Positions 34,515 to 46,492 of a stretch of 64,000 nt of DNA are shown one piece after another. Every line of letters begins with the position of its first letter. The first letter of the stretch is position 1. Origin of the DNA: an uncultured SAR116 cluster alpha proteobacterium (GTDB lineage: Bacteria > Pseudomonadota > Alphaproteobacteria > Puniceispirillales > Marisalimonadaceae); the NCBI GenBank assembly GCA_902623995.1, contig CACNWE010000007.1, forward strand, positions 1 through 64,000, read 5' to 3'. Under the pieces are notes generated by a model. The model did no database searches and was not told where the DNA came from. It saw only the letters and a list, made by a program, of their open reading frames with translations. The position numbers and the translations under genes were made by a program.

Positions 34515-35311
34515 TAACCGCGGTGTGATAAACGATTATGCTTAAATAATCCTGGAGCAATGAGAATTTTAAATTCATTATTTCGCCACCAGGAATTGTT
34601 TAACTCAATTTCAATATTTTTAAAACCATTAATATTTTTTGTAGATTTAATTTGTTCTGCTGTTTTTATTATTTTTTCTAAATAAATATCTCGATCAACT
34701 AATATGGCTAAATTAGCCCAATTCAAAACTGAACTAGTTACTACATAAAAATTCTTGTCAATTTTTTTTACACTGTCGGGATGAATTTTATCAGGTTCTT
34801 CGTGATAATAAATAGAAGTTCCAATTAATCTGTGAGCCTTAAAAGGTCTAAAAATTCTTTTAGTTCTTGAAATTATATTATCTGACCAATAGCTTTTGTA
34901 CTTTTTTAATCCTATAAAGGGTTCTCCTGGGTTTTTTCTACTCCTTAATCTTACTTGAATTAACCTGTTTTTATTCAATAGATTTATTGATTTTTGTAAT
35001 TGTGAATAAGTCTCTTTTTTTTTCTCAACCAATTCCAGATCATTTTCTAACAATAATATTGGGCCCTTAGGCATTTCTTCAGCAAGTTTTTTAAAACCTC
35101 CTAGGATACCTAAATTTTTTTTTATTAATATTGGTCTATAATTATATTTTTCTACAATTTTTATTCCTTCTTCTTTATATTCTGGTAAACAAACAAATTT
35201 ATGATTAGTCATATTTGAAAGACCATTTTTTTTATAGGAATATAATGAGTTTTCTAAACTATCGTATCCTTTCCAACTTAATATTCCAATTGAAAAAGAT
35301 AATTTGTTCAT
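34511..35311 (-). CDS. Glycosyltransferase-like protein
   Basis: A 266-aa protein with a GT-A style N-terminus: SFSIGILSWKGYDSLENSL, then GPILLLENDLELV, where the END residues are in the position of the DxD-like metal motif, and later RLIGTSIYYHEEP. No signal peptide or membrane helix. The acceptor is unknown; it may act in surface polysaccharide synthesis. It overlaps the end of glmU by 4 bases, convergent. Confidence 0.6.
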   Translation of the reverse strand: MNKLSFSIGILSWKGYDSLENSLYSYKKNGLSNMTNHKFVCLPEYKEEGIKIVEKYNYRPILIKKNLGILGGFKKLAEEMPKGPILLLENDLELVEKKKETYSQLQKSINLLNKNRLIQVRLRSRKNPGEPFIGLKKYKSYWSDNIISRTKRIFRPFKAHRLIGTSIYYHEEPDKIHPDSVKKIDKNFYVVTSSVLNWANLAILVDRDIYLEKIIKTAEQIKSTKNINGFKNIEIELNNSWWRNNEFKILIAPGLFKHNRLSHRGY

Positions 35312-35326
35312 AAAAATTACCCGAAG

Positions 35327-36298
35327 TTAATCTTCTAAAATTCGATTTTCAAATTCTCTTAAACGTCTATAAACACTTGCTAGCTCAATGATCGTTGGCC
35401 ATGCCCTTAACAAATATTGCATAGAACCCTCGACTCTACCAAAAGCCCTTATTATTTGTTGCATTACTCCAAGAGTTACAACTCCTGCAACTATGGCTGG
35501 AGCTAAAAAAACATATGCAGATAAAACATTTGCCTGCATATAAGCCATTCGCCCAATATTAAAATATAAATATCTAATAAAACTAAAAAAATGTATAGAT
35601 CTTACGTCTTCAAATAATTCTTCAATATTTTTAGGACGAACAGTATTATCATCTTCGGCAATGACCAGGAGTTTCCTGTATGCAGCTTCCCTTTTTTGCA
35701 GATCATATTCAACGCCAACTAATCTTAAAATCCATCCAAGACCAATTAAAAAAATTGTACCTCCAATAGTCCATAACAAAGCACCAGTTACTAATCCATA
35801 TTCCCAATCTCCAAAAAAATATATTGGTATACCTACTGAAAGTCCTAATAAAATTGGTATAAATTGAACAAGCACCATTATTGATTCAATCAAACTTGTG
35901 CCCAATGACTCCATTATGCGTGAAAATTTAATTGTGTCCTCTTGAACTCTTTGTGCTGCTCCTTCAATTTTACATGCCTTATCATAAACAGAATGATACC
36001 ACTCAACCATTGCTGTTCGCCATCTAAATAGATAATGTGCAGTAAAAAAAATCATAACGACATATACTGAAACATAAAGACCTGCTAAGGAAATAAATGA
36101 AAACAAGCTATCCCAGTACTCTTTCATAGTAATTGAATTAGGTTTTGAAAGAGCTTTTTGAATCATATCATAAAACTCACCAAACCATTCGTTAATTTTT
36201 ACATCAATTTTAACCTGAACCCATAAAGATGATAATATTATGAAAGAGCCTAACCAAGACCATAAAAACCATTTTTTTATTATGAAGAACCTAAACAA
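35327..36298 (-). CDS. SbmA/BacA-family peptide transporter, short form
   Basis: A 323-aa inner-membrane protein (TTG start) closely resembling SbmA/BacA: INEWFGEFYDMIQKALSKP, SAHYVFRWRTAM-like TAHYLFRWRTAMVEWYHSV, IEGAAQRVQEDTIKFSRI, AFGRVEGSMQYLLRAWPTI and YRRLREFENRILED. SbmA imports proline-rich and microcin peptides by proton drive. Compared with E. coli SbmA (406 aa) about 80 N-terminal residues with the first helices are absent, as in other short homologues. No ATPase domain is attached. Confidence 0.85.
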   Translation of the reverse strand: MFRFFIIKKWFLWSWLGSFIILSSLWVQVKIDVKINEWFGEFYDMIQKALSKPNSITMKEYWDSLFSFISLAGLYVSVYVVMIFFTAHYLFRWRTAMVEWYHSVYDKACKIEGAAQRVQEDTIKFSRIMESLGTSLIESIMVLVQFIPILLGLSVGIPIYFFGDWEYGLVTGALLWTIGGTIFLIGLGWILRLVGVEYDLQKREAAYRKLLVIAEDDNTVRPKNIEELFEDVRSIHFFSFIRYLYFNIGRMAYMQANVLSAYVFLAPAIVAGVVTLGVMQQIIRAFGRVEGSMQYLLRAWPTIIELASVYRRLREFENRILED

Positions 36299-36326
36299 TT
36301 TTTACTCTATATTATTAACTATCATA

Positions 36327-37454
36327 TCATAAAACTTCTTTATCATTAATACTAATACTTAATACTATACCTAACCCGATTAACACTGTTAATAATGAAG
36401 TACCTCCATAACTTATCAATGGTAGCGGCGCTCCTACTACAGGCAGTAATCCACACACCATTCCAATATTTAAAGTTAAGTATAGAAATAACAGAAAACC
36501 TATTCCAAATGTAACTATTTTTGAAAACAAAGATTTAACTCTAAAAGAGATTTTCATAATAGAAGTAATTAAAATACAAAAAATTAATATAATAGAAATT
36601 GATCCTAAAAATCCAAGTTCTTCTGAAATTAATGTAAAAATAAAATCTGTATGTTTTTCAGGTAAGTAATTTAATCTACTTTGACTTCCCAATAAATACC
36701 CCTTTCCAAATAATCCACCAGAACCAATTGCAATTTTTGATTGTATTATTTGATATCCACTTCCTAAACTATCAATTTCAGGGTTTAGAAATACTAAAAT
36801 TCTATCCTTTTGATAGTCATATAGTTGGTTCCAGATAAAAGGAATTGAAGAAGCTAAAAGAATAAAGCACAATATTACAAATTTCATTGAAATACCAACA
36901 AAGAACAAAATAGCAAGCCCTAGTAGAATTATTGTCAAACCTGTTCCTAAATCTGGTTGAGAAATAACTAAAAATCCAGGTAAGAGAATTAGAAAAATAG
37001 GAAGAATGTAAGTTTTAAGTTTATCTAGCTCAATCCTTGAAATGTGATCAAAATACCTAGCCAGAATTAGTATCAAAGCTAGTTTCATAGCTTCAGATGG
37101 TTGAAAGTTAATTCCCCCTAGCGTTATCCACCTTTGAACGTTACCTGTACCAATAAATTTTACTAAAATTAAACTTAATATCCCAATTAGAAACGAAAAA
37201 ACACTTAATTTAAAAAAAATATCTTGGGGTAAAAAAGCTAAAATTAACATTAAGCACATTCCAAATATTAATCTAATTAGATGGTTTTTAGCCCAAGGAT
37301 CCCAATAACCTCCTGCAGCAGAATATAAAGACGCAACCCCAACAAAACCAAGCAAAATTATGCTTAAAATTATTATTAAATTTATCTTTGACAATTTTGA
37401 AAAAAACATATAGCTAAAGCTTTTTTCAGAAAATTTATTTAATTTATAATTCAT
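36327..37454 (-). CDS. rodA: RodA, SEDS-family peptidoglycan glycosyltransferase
   Basis: A 375-aa polytopic membrane protein (about ten helices) of the SEDS family, polymerising lipid II for cell elongation with PBP2. Family marks: FQPSEAMKLALILILARYF, SQPDLGTGLTIILLGLA, YQIIQSKIAIGSGGLFGKGY, PEKHTDFIFTLISEELGF and the C-terminal LPLISYGGTSL. It is 12 bases from mrdA and is the last gene of the leftward mreBCD-mrdA-rodA cluster. Confidence 0.96.
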   Translation of the reverse strand: MNYKLNKFSEKSFSYMFFSKLSKINLIIILSIILLGFVGVASLYSAAGGYWDPWAKNHLIRLIFGMCLMLILAFLPQDIFFKLSVFSFLIGILSLILVKFIGTGNVQRWITLGGINFQPSEAMKLALILILARYFDHISRIELDKLKTYILPIFLILLPGFLVISQPDLGTGLTIILLGLAILFFVGISMKFVILCFILLASSIPFIWNQLYDYQKDRILVFLNPEIDSLGSGYQIIQSKIAIGSGGLFGKGYLLGSQSRLNYLPEKHTDFIFTLISEELGFLGSISIILIFCILITSIMKISFRVKSLFSKIVTFGIGFLLFLYLTLNIGMVCGLLPVVGAPLPLISYGGTSLLTVLIGLGIVLSISINDKEVL

Positions 37455-37466
37455 CTGTTAACCACA

Positions 37467-39398
37467 TTAAACTTTAAAAATATATTTGAAAATATCTCTT
37501 GCTATTGGGGCGGCTACTGATGAACCACTTCCTCCGTGTTCTACTACTACGGTAATAGCATATTTTGGTTTTGAAACTGGGGCATATCCAACAAATAACG
37601 CATGATCTCTTTTTTTCCAAGGTCGATCTTCATTTTTAATTAAGCCCTTTTCTCTTTCTGCCTCAGAAATTCTTACAACTTGTACTGTTCCAGTTTTACC
37701 AGCCATTTCAATTTTTTTTGAACCAATTTGATAATTTCTTGCGGTTCCATTAATTCCTTTAACTACCCTTTCCATAGATTTTTTAATAAAATCTAAATGT
37801 TTATAATTTATGTTCAAAGGTTCAAATCTGTTTTGACTTTTTCCCAACATTAATGTCGGGGTGATAGCAAATTTACCGTTAGCTATTCTCGAAACCATTG
37901 TAGTTAATTGTAATGGAGTGGTTAGTAAATAGCCTTGACCAATAGACGCATTTAATGTTTCGCCCATAGACCACTGAAGACCATCACGTTTTAACTTCCA
38001 TTCAATATTTGGAACAACACCTTTAGATCTATCTTTAATTTCTAAATCATAATATTGACCTAAGCCTAGTTTTTTCATCATCAATGCTATTTTATCAATT
38101 CCAACCTTTAAACCTAACTCATAAAAGTATACATCACATGATTGTTCAATCGCTTCTATCAAATTTAATTTACCATGGCCATCTTTAGCCCAGCAATGAA
38201 ATGTACTAGAACCTAATTCTTTCATACCATTACAGTAGAATTTTGTATTATAGTCAATTATACCATTTTCGAGCGCTGCAAGTGCAACAGCCATTTTTAT
38301 AGTTGAGCCTGGTGGATAAACCCCAGACATACTTCTATTTAAAAGAGGTGCTCTAGAATTGTTTTTAAGATCATTCCAAACATTAATTTCTAAATCTTCA
38401 GAAAATATATTTGGATCATAACCTGGAGAAGATACAGAACATAAAATTTCTCCATTTTCGATATCCATTACAATAAGTGAACCAGATTGAGGATTTACAA
38501 TTTTATTTTTTTTGTCTTTATAAAGAAAATCTTTATTTACGTATTCAATATTTTTGGTCTTTAGAATTTGTTTCTTAATGTTGTCGTTTTTAATAGGAAT
38601 TAAGGTATTATTACCTCTTTCAAATCTCTCAATTGCAAACGCTTGAAGTCCCATATCTAGTGATGTTTGTATATCTTTTCCTGGTATTGTATTTTCGTAA
38701 ATTTGTGATGCAATTATATGTCCTTTTGATGTTACTTCGTTTCTTTTTCTACCAAACTTTCCTCTTAGCTCATTATCAAAAAATTGTTCCAGGCCTGTCT
38801 TTCCTACTTCAAGCCAGGACGTATTCGGTTTCATTTTTATTTCACTATCATTTTTAGAATACGGGCCAATATAACCTGTAATATGCCCCGCAATGATACC
38901 TTGAGGATAAAATCTTTTCTTAGTCATTAAAAAGGTTACTTCAGGGAATTCAATACTTCTAACAGCTAATTTTGAAACATCTTTTTGTGATAAATTTTTA
39001 GTTATCAAAATCTCTTTTGCAAATTCATTTTTATTAGATTTAATTTCCTCGTAAAATTTATTTAAACTTTTCTGACTGATATTAACAATCTTTAAAACTT
39101 TTTTAATTATTTCATCTACATTTATATTTTTATTCCATTTAAGTACTAAAGAAAATCCATCCATATTACCTGCAAGTAATCTCATTTTACGATCTAATAT
39201 ACGTCCCCTTTCAGGTGCTATCATAAGAAAATTAAATTGATTATTATCTGAAAGTTTCTCATATTTTCTATTTTCTATCATCTGCAAGTCAAAAAACCTC
39301 CAACCTATCGCACCAACCACAGATCCCTTTAATATTGATAATAAAAAAAATCTTTTAGAGATTGTATTTTCTAAATTTTTTTGATTTTTATTTTTCAT
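37467..39398 (-). CDS. mrdA: Penicillin-binding protein 2 (elongation transpeptidase)
   Basis: A 643-aa class B PBP that cross-links peptidoglycan in the elongasome. It has an N-terminal membrane anchor (about 13-35), a PBP dimerisation domain (about 60-240), and a transpeptidase domain with SxxK in GVYPPGSTIKMAVALAAL, SxN near EQSCDVYFYELG and KTGT in MAGKTGTVQVV. It is preceded by mreD with a 3-base gap and followed by rodA, its functional partner. Confidence 0.96.
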   Translation of the reverse strand: MKNKNQKNLENTISKRFFLLSILKGSVVGAIGWRFFDLQMIENRKYEKLSDNNQFNFLMIAPERGRILDRKMRLLAGNMDGFSLVLKWNKNINVDEIIKKVLKIVNISQKSLNKFYEEIKSNKNEFAKEILITKNLSQKDVSKLAVRSIEFPEVTFLMTKKRFYPQGIIAGHITGYIGPYSKNDSEIKMKPNTSWLEVGKTGLEQFFDNELRGKFGRKRNEVTSKGHIIASQIYENTIPGKDIQTSLDMGLQAFAIERFERGNNTLIPIKNDNIKKQILKTKNIEYVNKDFLYKDKKNKIVNPQSGSLIVMDIENGEILCSVSSPGYDPNIFSEDLEINVWNDLKNNSRAPLLNRSMSGVYPPGSTIKMAVALAALENGIIDYNTKFYCNGMKELGSSTFHCWAKDGHGKLNLIEAIEQSCDVYFYELGLKVGIDKIALMMKKLGLGQYYDLEIKDRSKGVVPNIEWKLKRDGLQWSMGETLNASIGQGYLLTTPLQLTTMVSRIANGKFAITPTLMLGKSQNRFEPLNINYKHLDFIKKSMERVVKGINGTARNYQIGSKKIEMAGKTGTVQVVRISEAEREKGLIKNEDRPWKKRDHALFVGYAPVSKPKYAITVVVEHGGSGSSVAAPIARDIFKYIFKV

Positions 39399-39401
39399 GA
39401 G

Positions 39402-39926
39402 TTAGCTTTTAATTAATCTTGATACAAAACTAAATAAATTTATACTAGTATTTATAATAGGATAAAGTATTAAAGTAATTCCTACATGAAAAAAAATCGG
39501 GCTCAATTCAGGTATAGAAAAATTTATTATCAAATTAAATAATAAAACAATAACAAACGAAAAAATAAAAATTATTGTAAAGTAGATCCAATCCTCTTGA
39601 TTTTTTTTGTTTATCTTTTCTAATATTATACTGTAAGTAAAATATTTAAATAGAAGTAGAAAGATTGAAGTAGTTCCAACATTATTTCCTATCATTATGT
39701 CATGTAAAAAACCGGTCAACAATAAAATTATATTAGAGGGGTTTAAATTAAACTTTACTATATACAAATAAATCATTATTGATATCAAACTAGGAGTTGA
39801 TATTTCAAATATTAAAAAAAAACTTAAGGATGTTTGTAAATTTAATAAACAAAATATAAAAACAAAAAATAGTGTACTTAATGATAATTTATAGAAATAA
39901 TAAAAAATTTTGTTGTGTTTCGTCAA
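39402..39926 (-). CDS. mreD: MreD, rod-shape membrane protein
   Basis: A 174-aa protein with five to six hydrophobic helices and little conserved sequence, typical of MreD. The LTGFLHDIMIGNNVGTTSIF stretch matches the family's conserved F-x-x-D-x-x-x-G-x-x-x-G region. Assignment is supported by position between mreC (4-base overlap) and mrdA. Confidence 0.9.
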   Translation of the reverse strand: MTKHNKIFYYFYKLSLSTLFFVFIFCLLNLQTSLSFFLIFEISTPSLISIMIYLYIVKFNLNPSNIILLLTGFLHDIMIGNNVGTTSIFLLLFKYFTYSIILEKINKKNQEDWIYFTIIFIFSFVIVLLFNLIINFSIPELSPIFFHVGITLILYPIINTSINLFSFVSRLIKS

Positions 39927-40867
39927 TTATCTAGACTTTCAATAACTCTTTTTCCACTTAAATTCAAACCTTTCAAATTTATAGATGATTCAGGCTTTTG
40001 TAATGGTGCAAAACCATCAAAAGTCTTGGAAAAAAAAGGTTGGGAGGTTTTATTAGTAATTATAGAAATATAAGTTAGCCTATGAAATTCAACGGTAGGT
40101 GCCACATAAAATTTTCCAGAAAAACTTTTTACAATTTTCCCTACATTAATTCCAGCAGGTAATCTATTACCATGTCCAGATGTTTGAACTACTTCACCAT
40201 CTATTGGTTCAGCTTTCGAAGACAAAAATTTAATTTTTAATAATTTACCACTTTGTCCTTGAACAACAGCGGGCCAATTACTATTAGTTAGATATACAGG
40301 TATCATCGAATTGATATCTATTAATAATAAAATTCTGCTTGTCTTTAAACCAACATTAACTACATATCCAACTAAACCAAGAGAAGATATAGCTGGTTGC
40401 CCAACTTTAATTCCAAAATCTTCCCCCGCATTAATTAATACAGTATTAGCAAAAACACCTCCAGGAGCTGTTATTGCTCTTCCAGTAATAATATTATTTT
40501 TCTTTTCTGGTAAAACTTTAAGTAATTGTCTGAGTTCCAATAATTCAAGTTCTTGACTAGATGCTTTACTATTAATCACTTTAAGTTTTCTAACTTCACT
40601 TTTAAGTCTAATATTCTCTTCTCTGAGTGAACCAGCTGATTTTACATCTTCAAACACTCCAGCTATTTCTTTAACAGGTTTATTGATAGCATATGTAACT
40701 GGAGCCAGAAAATCAGAAAGAAAAGCCTTAACATTCCTTATAGCAATAAGATCTAACTTGCCTAAAAAAACTAAAGTTAAACATAAAAATATCAAAATAA
40801 AATTAAAATTTCTGCTATTTTTAAAAGATTTTAAATTTGACGGCTTACCTGAAACCATCTTTCTCAC
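39923..40867 (-). CDS. mreC: MreC, rod-shape-determining protein
   Basis: A 314-aa bitopic protein: a single N-terminal helix (about 22-42), a coiled coil (about 75-115, with LREENIRLKSEVRKLKVIN) and a beta-rich periplasmic domain with AITAPGGVFANTVLINAGED and VVQGQSGKLLKIKFL. It links MreB filaments to PBP2 and RodA. The C-terminal 40 residues are extended relative to E. coli. Confidence 0.94.
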   Translation of the reverse strand: MRKMVSGKPSNLKSFKNSRNFNFILIFLCLTLVFLGKLDLIAIRNVKAFLSDFLAPVTYAINKPVKEIAGVFEDVKSAGSLREENIRLKSEVRKLKVINSKASSQELELLELRQLLKVLPEKKNNIITGRAITAPGGVFANTVLINAGEDFGIKVGQPAISSLGLVGYVVNVGLKTSRILLLIDINSMIPVYLTNSNWPAVVQGQSGKLLKIKFLSSKAEPIDGEVVQTSGHGNRLPAGINVGKIVKSFSGKFYVAPTVEFHRLTYISIITNKTSQPFFSKTFDGFAPLQKPESSINLKGLNLSGKRVIESLDN

Positions 40868-40887
40868 TCATAATTAATTTTTTAGTC

Positions 40888-41928
<1,041 letters not shown>

Positions 41929-42021
41929 TTATCCCTTCTATAAGGCTTTAATTGTTTTAATATGAAATGATACACAAATTCATACTCAAACTAATAACCT
42001 AAATCCAAGAATAAATAAATA

Positions 42022-43041
<1,020 letters not shown>

Positions 43042-43110
43042 TTAATACTCCTTGTATATCATTTAAATTTTGTGATCTTATTATTAGATTTGTACTTATT
43101 AACAGGAATG

Positions 43111-43662
43111 TTAAATTTGATCTAGTAGTTTTGTTTCTGTTTTCTCACCTCTAGAGATAGCCGATACACCTGTTCTCGAAATTTCTGTATCTCCAAGTGA
43201 ACGCATCAAGTCGATAAAAGCATCTAATTTACTAGGCTTGCCAGTAAGTTCAAAAACAAAACTTGATAACGTAACGTCAAGTGTTCTAGCTCTAAACGTC
43301 TCAGCAATTCTTAGGGCTTCAACCCTATTAGCACCTTTAACGACAAGTTTAACTAGTGCAAGTTCACTTTTTATAAATGGTCCTTCAAGCGTTAAATCTC
43401 TTACTATGTGTACCGGAACTATTCTTAATAATTGTGATTTTATCTGTTCAATTGTCATTGATGTTCCTCTAGTCACAAGTGATATTCTTGATAAATTTCG
43501 AATTTTTTCTATTTCAGTAACAGTCAAACTTTCTATATTGTAACCTCTTCCTGAGAAAAGACCAATAACTCTAGCCAATGTTCCAGGTTGATTATCTACA
43601 ACTAAAGATAATGTCCTTGAAGTTTCAACTTCTTTAACTTCATTTTTTTGATAAACAGACAT
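43111..43662 (-). CDS. ilvH: Acetolactate synthase regulatory subunit
   Basis: A 183-aa small subunit of acetohydroxyacid synthase. The N-terminal ACT domain (LSLVVDNQPGTLARVIGLFS, GRGYNIESLTV) binds valine for feedback inhibition, and the C-terminal domain has VDLTLEGPF-like segments and ELTGKPSKLDAFIDLMRSLG. It is 11 bases from ilvB, so the subunits are co-translated. Confidence 0.96.
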   Translation of the reverse strand: MSVYQKNEVKEVETSRTLSLVVDNQPGTLARVIGLFSGRGYNIESLTVTEIEKIRNLSRISLVTRGTSMTIEQIKSQLLRIVPVHIVRDLTLEGPFIKSELALVKLVVKGANRVEALRIAETFRARTLDVTLSSFVFELTGKPSKLDAFIDLMRSLGDTEISRTGVSAISRGEKTETKLLDQI

Positions 43663-43673
43663 TTTGGCTAACC

Positions 43674-45452
43674 TTATACTAGTGCAAGACCTTCATTTGA
43701 AGTATCATGGTTATTGTCATCAGAATTTAAAATCATCTCATTATGAGCAGCACCCGATGGTATCATAGGAAAACAATTTTCCTCTTTTACTACTCTAATA
43801 TCTGCAATCACAGGCCCCTTTATATTTATCATTTCATCAATAGTAGCCTCTAAATTAGTAATATTATCAACTCTCAATCCATTAATACCGAAAGATTCAG
43901 CTAGTTTTACGAAGTCTGGTAATGATGCTGTATAGCTCTCACTATACCTAGATCCATGATTTAACTCTTGCCACTGCCTAACCATACCCATCCATTCATT
44001 ATTTAAAATAAAAATTTTAATAGGAAGTTTATATTGCACTATTGTTGAAAGCTCTTGCATATTCATCAAAAAAGAAGCTTCTCCAGAGATATCAATAACT
44101 AATGATTTCGGGTGAGCGATTTGGACACCAACAGATGATGGAAGTCCATACCCCATTGTACCTAATCCACCAGATGTCATCCAATGATTGGGTTTAGAAA
44201 ACCCAAAATACTGTGCGGCCCACATTTGGTGTTGTCCTACTTCTGTTGTAATATAAGTGTCAAAATTTTTAGTCTTTTCATATAAAGATTTAATAGCTTG
44301 TTGTGGTTTAATATTATTTCCAATTTGTTTAAAACCTAATGAATCTTTATCTTTCCATTTTTTTATTTGAGACCACCATTTTGCTTTTGATTTTACCGTT
44401 TTTTGGTTATGAAGTTTTTTTACTTCTTGTAATAATGCTGACAATACTTCTTTACAATCACCAACAATACCATAATCAACTGAAACAACTTTATTTATAG
44501 ATGATTTATCAACGTCAATATGTACTTTTTTTGAGTTGGGGGCAAAGGCGTTTAGCCTACCTGTTACTCTGTCATCAAAACGTGCTCCAACATTGAGCAT
44601 AACATCACAATTATGCATAGCTAAGTTTGCTTCATATGTTCCATGCATACCTAACATACCTAAAAAATTTTTATTTGTATTAGGAACGCAACCTAAACCC
44701 ATAAGAGTAAGAGTAACTGGACAGTCTAATACATTTACTAATTCCGTTAAAAGTTTTGAAGCATTTGGTCCAGAATTTACTATACCACCTCCACCGTAAA
44801 TTATTGGTCGTTCTGCCTGTAATAATAAATTTGCAACTTTATTAATTAAATTTTCATCTATATTTGAAGAATAATCATTATTAAGTTTTTTTATTTTAGA
44901 TATTTTATTTACATATTTTACATTTGAAAGCTGTATATCTTTTGGTAAATCAACTAAAACTGGGCCAGGCCTGCCTGAAGATGCAATTTCAAAAGATTTA
45001 TGAATAATCTCACACAATTTATCAGCGTCTTTTACTAAATAATTGTGCTTTGTACATGGTCTTGAAATACCTATGGTATCAGCTTCTTGAAAAGCATCTG
45101 TACCAATTAAATGAGTAGGTACTTGTCCACTTAAACAAATAATTGGTATAGAGTCCATCAGTGCATCTGTTAACCCAGTAATTGCATTAGTTGCGCCAGG
45201 ACCAGAAGTAACTAAAACACAACCCACCTTTCCGGTTGATCTTGCATAACCTTCTGCAGCATGGACGGCCGCCTGCTCATGCCTGACCAAAATATGTTTA
45301 ATTTTTTTATTTTCAAATAAAGCATCATATAGAGGAAGTACAGCTCCACCAGGATATCCAAATATTACTTCAACTCCATTATCGACTAAGGCTTTAATAA
45401 CGGCTTCTGCGCCGCTCATATAATTTAATGTCATTTTATTTAATACTCTCAT
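43674..45452 (-). CDS. ilvB: Acetolactate synthase catalytic subunit
   Basis: A 592-aa thiamine-diphosphate enzyme. The catalytic glutamate is in VRHEQAAVHAAEGYARSTGK, the FAD region has LGMLGMHGTYEAN, and the ThDP motif is DISGEASFLMNMQELSTIV...NNEW. E replaces the usual D in the GDG-type motif (GEA), which is a minor variation. Internal in-frame ATGs a few codons downstream (MTLNYM, MSGAEAV) could be the real start. Confidence 0.95.
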   Translation of the reverse strand: MRVLNKMTLNYMSGAEAVIKALVDNGVEVIFGYPGGAVLPLYDALFENKKIKHILVRHEQAAVHAAEGYARSTGKVGCVLVTSGPGATNAITGLTDALMDSIPIICLSGQVPTHLIGTDAFQEADTIGISRPCTKHNYLVKDADKLCEIIHKSFEIASSGRPGPVLVDLPKDIQLSNVKYVNKISKIKKLNNDYSSNIDENLINKVANLLLQAERPIIYGGGGIVNSGPNASKLLTELVNVLDCPVTLTLMGLGCVPNTNKNFLGMLGMHGTYEANLAMHNCDVMLNVGARFDDRVTGRLNAFAPNSKKVHIDVDKSSINKVVSVDYGIVGDCKEVLSALLQEVKKLHNQKTVKSKAKWWSQIKKWKDKDSLGFKQIGNNIKPQQAIKSLYEKTKNFDTYITTEVGQHQMWAAQYFGFSKPNHWMTSGGLGTMGYGLPSSVGVQIAHPKSLVIDISGEASFLMNMQELSTIVQYKLPIKIFILNNEWMGMVRQWQELNHGSRYSESYTASLPDFVKLAESFGINGLRVDNITNLEATIDEMINIKGPVIADIRVVKEENCFPMIPSGAAHNEMILNSDDNNHDTSNEGLALV

Positions 45453-45536
45453 TCAAAAAAATATTAGTTACCAACAATTGTTTACGTAGTCAACTTGATA
45501 ATATAAAATTTTAAATTTTCTTTATAATTTATAATT

Positions 45537-46463
45537 TTATTTCATATAAATTGTTTTATATGGAATATAATTATGAGAAAACCATGTCATTTGCCTTTTA
45601 ACATATCTTCTTGTATCTCTCTTACTTAACCTTACAGCTTCTTCAAAGGACATTTTCTTATCTAAATAACTTAACAACCACTTTACTCCAAGGCTTTTAG
45701 CAATTGGGAGCGATCTATCAATATTTGTATCATGTATTTTTTTTACCTCATCAAGTGCTCCTTTTTCAAGCATGTTATCAAACCTTAATTCACATCTTTT
45801 ATAAATTAATTTTCTGTCTGAATTTATTAAAAAACTATAAATATTTTTTTTTGTACCGCCTTGTCTAGGTTTTTCGTACCAGAATGTCATATTTTTTTTA
45901 GTTTGAAGAAAAACACCATATAATCTTAATAATCTATGTTTATCAGGATTTTTTAATACAAATTTAGGGTCAATCTTGAAATTTAATTCCTTAAAACTAT
46001 CAATTCCAATTTCATTTAACTTTAATAAACTCTCTTTTTTAATTTCTTCTCTAATTCTTGGAATTGGAGCTAAACCATTAATTACTGCATTTAAATATAA
46101 ACCTGATCCTCCAACTAAGATTGCTGTTTTTTTTAATTTATCTACATCTAATAGTACTTTACTCAATCGTTGCAACCAATCAGCAATTGAATAATTTTTC
46201 TGTGATTTAACGTATCCATATAAGAAATGAGGAATTTGTTGCATATCTTCTTCTGAAGGTCTTGCAGACAATAATTTTAGGTCTTCGTAAACTTGAACTG
46301 AATCAGCATTAATCAGCACGCCATTGATCTTTTTTGCTAATTTCATTGCTATTGATGATTTACCTACACAGGTAGGTCCAGCAATAATAAGAAGATCATT
46401 CTCATAATTATATTGATTTTTAGCAATATCAAAAGATACTTCAACATTTAATAAACTGGACAT
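45537..46463 (-). CDS. miaA: tRNA dimethylallyltransferase
   Basis: A 308-aa enzyme that adds the isopentenyl group to A37 of tRNAs reading UNN codons. The P-loop is IIAGPTCVGKSSIAMKL (usually GPTASGKT), followed by LINADSVQVYEDL, SARPSEEDM, and AILVGGSGLYLNAVI. It is divergent from serB with only 29 bases between the starts, so the promoters overlap. Confidence 0.95.
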   Translation of the reverse strand: MSSLLNVEVSFDIAKNQYNYENDLLIIAGPTCVGKSSIAMKLAKKINGVLINADSVQVYEDLKLLSARPSEEDMQQIPHFLYGYVKSQKNYSIADWLQRLSKVLLDVDKLKKTAILVGGSGLYLNAVINGLAPIPRIREEIKKESLLKLNEIGIDSFKELNFKIDPKFVLKNPDKHRLLRLYGVFLQTKKNMTFWYEKPRQGGTKKNIYSFLINSDRKLIYKRCELRFDNMLEKGALDEVKKIHDTNIDRSLPIAKSLGVKWLLSYLDKKMSFEEAVRLSKRDTRRYVKRQMTWFSHNYIPYKTIYMK

Positions 46464-46492
46464 AATTATTACAATAATATAATTAAATTTTC

